Assembly: GCA_028703035.1 (NCBI GenBank)
Contig: JAQVNR010000035.1
Span: forward strand, 1 to 14,474
Direction of reading: 5' to 3'
Length of the DNA stretch: 14,474 nucleotides
Source of the DNA: Bacilli bacterium
GTDB lineage: Bacteria; Bacillota_I; Bacilli_A; RF39; UBA660
Shown here: piece after piece, positions 14,405 through 14,474 of the stretch
Layout: each line of letters opens with the position of its first letter
Numbering within the stretch: the first letter of the stretch is position 1
Notes under the pieces: generated by a model
Database searches by the model: none
What the model was told of the DNA's origin: nothing
Seen by the model: only the letters and a program-made list of their open reading frames with translations
Position numbers and translations under genes: made by a program

Positions 14405-14474
14405 TTATTGTTCTTCTTTTTTGTAGTTTAATACTTCTGTTAGAGTATAAGGGTTGCCATGCATTAATCTCTCA
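14405..14474 (-). CDS. C-terminal end of an unidentified protein (partial)
   Basis: The last 22 codons of a minus-strand gene run in from the right edge and end in TAA at 14405-14407; the segment includes HGNPYTLTEVLNYKK. The frame is the only open one at the edge, and a terminator-like hairpin follows at 14194-14221. Too little is present to identify a family. Confidence 0.5.
   Translation of the reverse strand, partial: ERLMHGNPYTLTEVLNYKKEEQ

Overview
The window is AT-rich, with genes of the kind found in low-GC Gram-positive bacteria: WhiA, a YvcK/CofD-like protein, ClpP, the FtsE-FtsX pair with an M23 cell-wall hydrolase, RmuC and a long uridine-kinase-like protein. Start codons include TTG and GTG, Shine-Dalgarno sites are mostly clear, and TGG encodes Trp with no sign of UGA read-through. 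I infer a Bacillota member, perhaps one of the uncultivated gut Bacilli/Mollicutes-like lineages that still build peptidoglycan. No rRNA or taxonomic marker is present to prove this.

Left part (1-9858) is housekeeping. A promoter and the start of a possible structured RNA run off the left edge on the minus strand. A nucleoside kinase and GAPDH gene form a two-gene minus-strand unit, divergent from clpP on the plus strand. A yvcK-like gene and whiA overlap by one base and share a promoter; the yvcK-like protein lacks the middle of the family fold. ftsE, ftsX and a coiled-coil M23 peptidase gene are fused by start/stop overlaps into one operon, the usual FtsEX module that gates cell-wall hydrolysis in division or elongation. 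rmuC is coupled to a VTT/DedA-type membrane protein gene, and a minimal rhodanese gene ends at a strong terminator.

Right part (9881-14024) is the interesting section: the wreck of a diversity-generating retroelement (DGR), all on the minus strand. In order of transcription it holds (i) a target gene encoding a TasA/camelysin-like secreted N-terminus joined to an FGE-sulfatase (C-type-lectin fold) domain that ends in a variable region; (ii) a cluster of hairpins just behind the variable region; (iii) a decayed protein resembling mutator/IS256-type transposases without the catalytic Asp; (iv) a frameshifted Avd-like four-helix-bundle gene; and (v) a reverse transcriptase pseudogene that keeps the DGR hallmark IGxxxSQ motif and the YMDD box. 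The target gene is cut by one in-frame TAA, the RT and avd genes carry several frameshifts and small deletions, and no template repeat is visible. The variable region itself still has a striking pattern: two GC-rich tracts of 36 and 29 bases with no adenine on the coding strand flank a 64-base stretch that holds the adenine-derived codons.

The far right (14025-14474) holds the target-gene promoter, a hairpin that masks a Shine-Dalgarno in front of a broken short reading frame, and the last 22 codons of an unidentified minus-strand gene.
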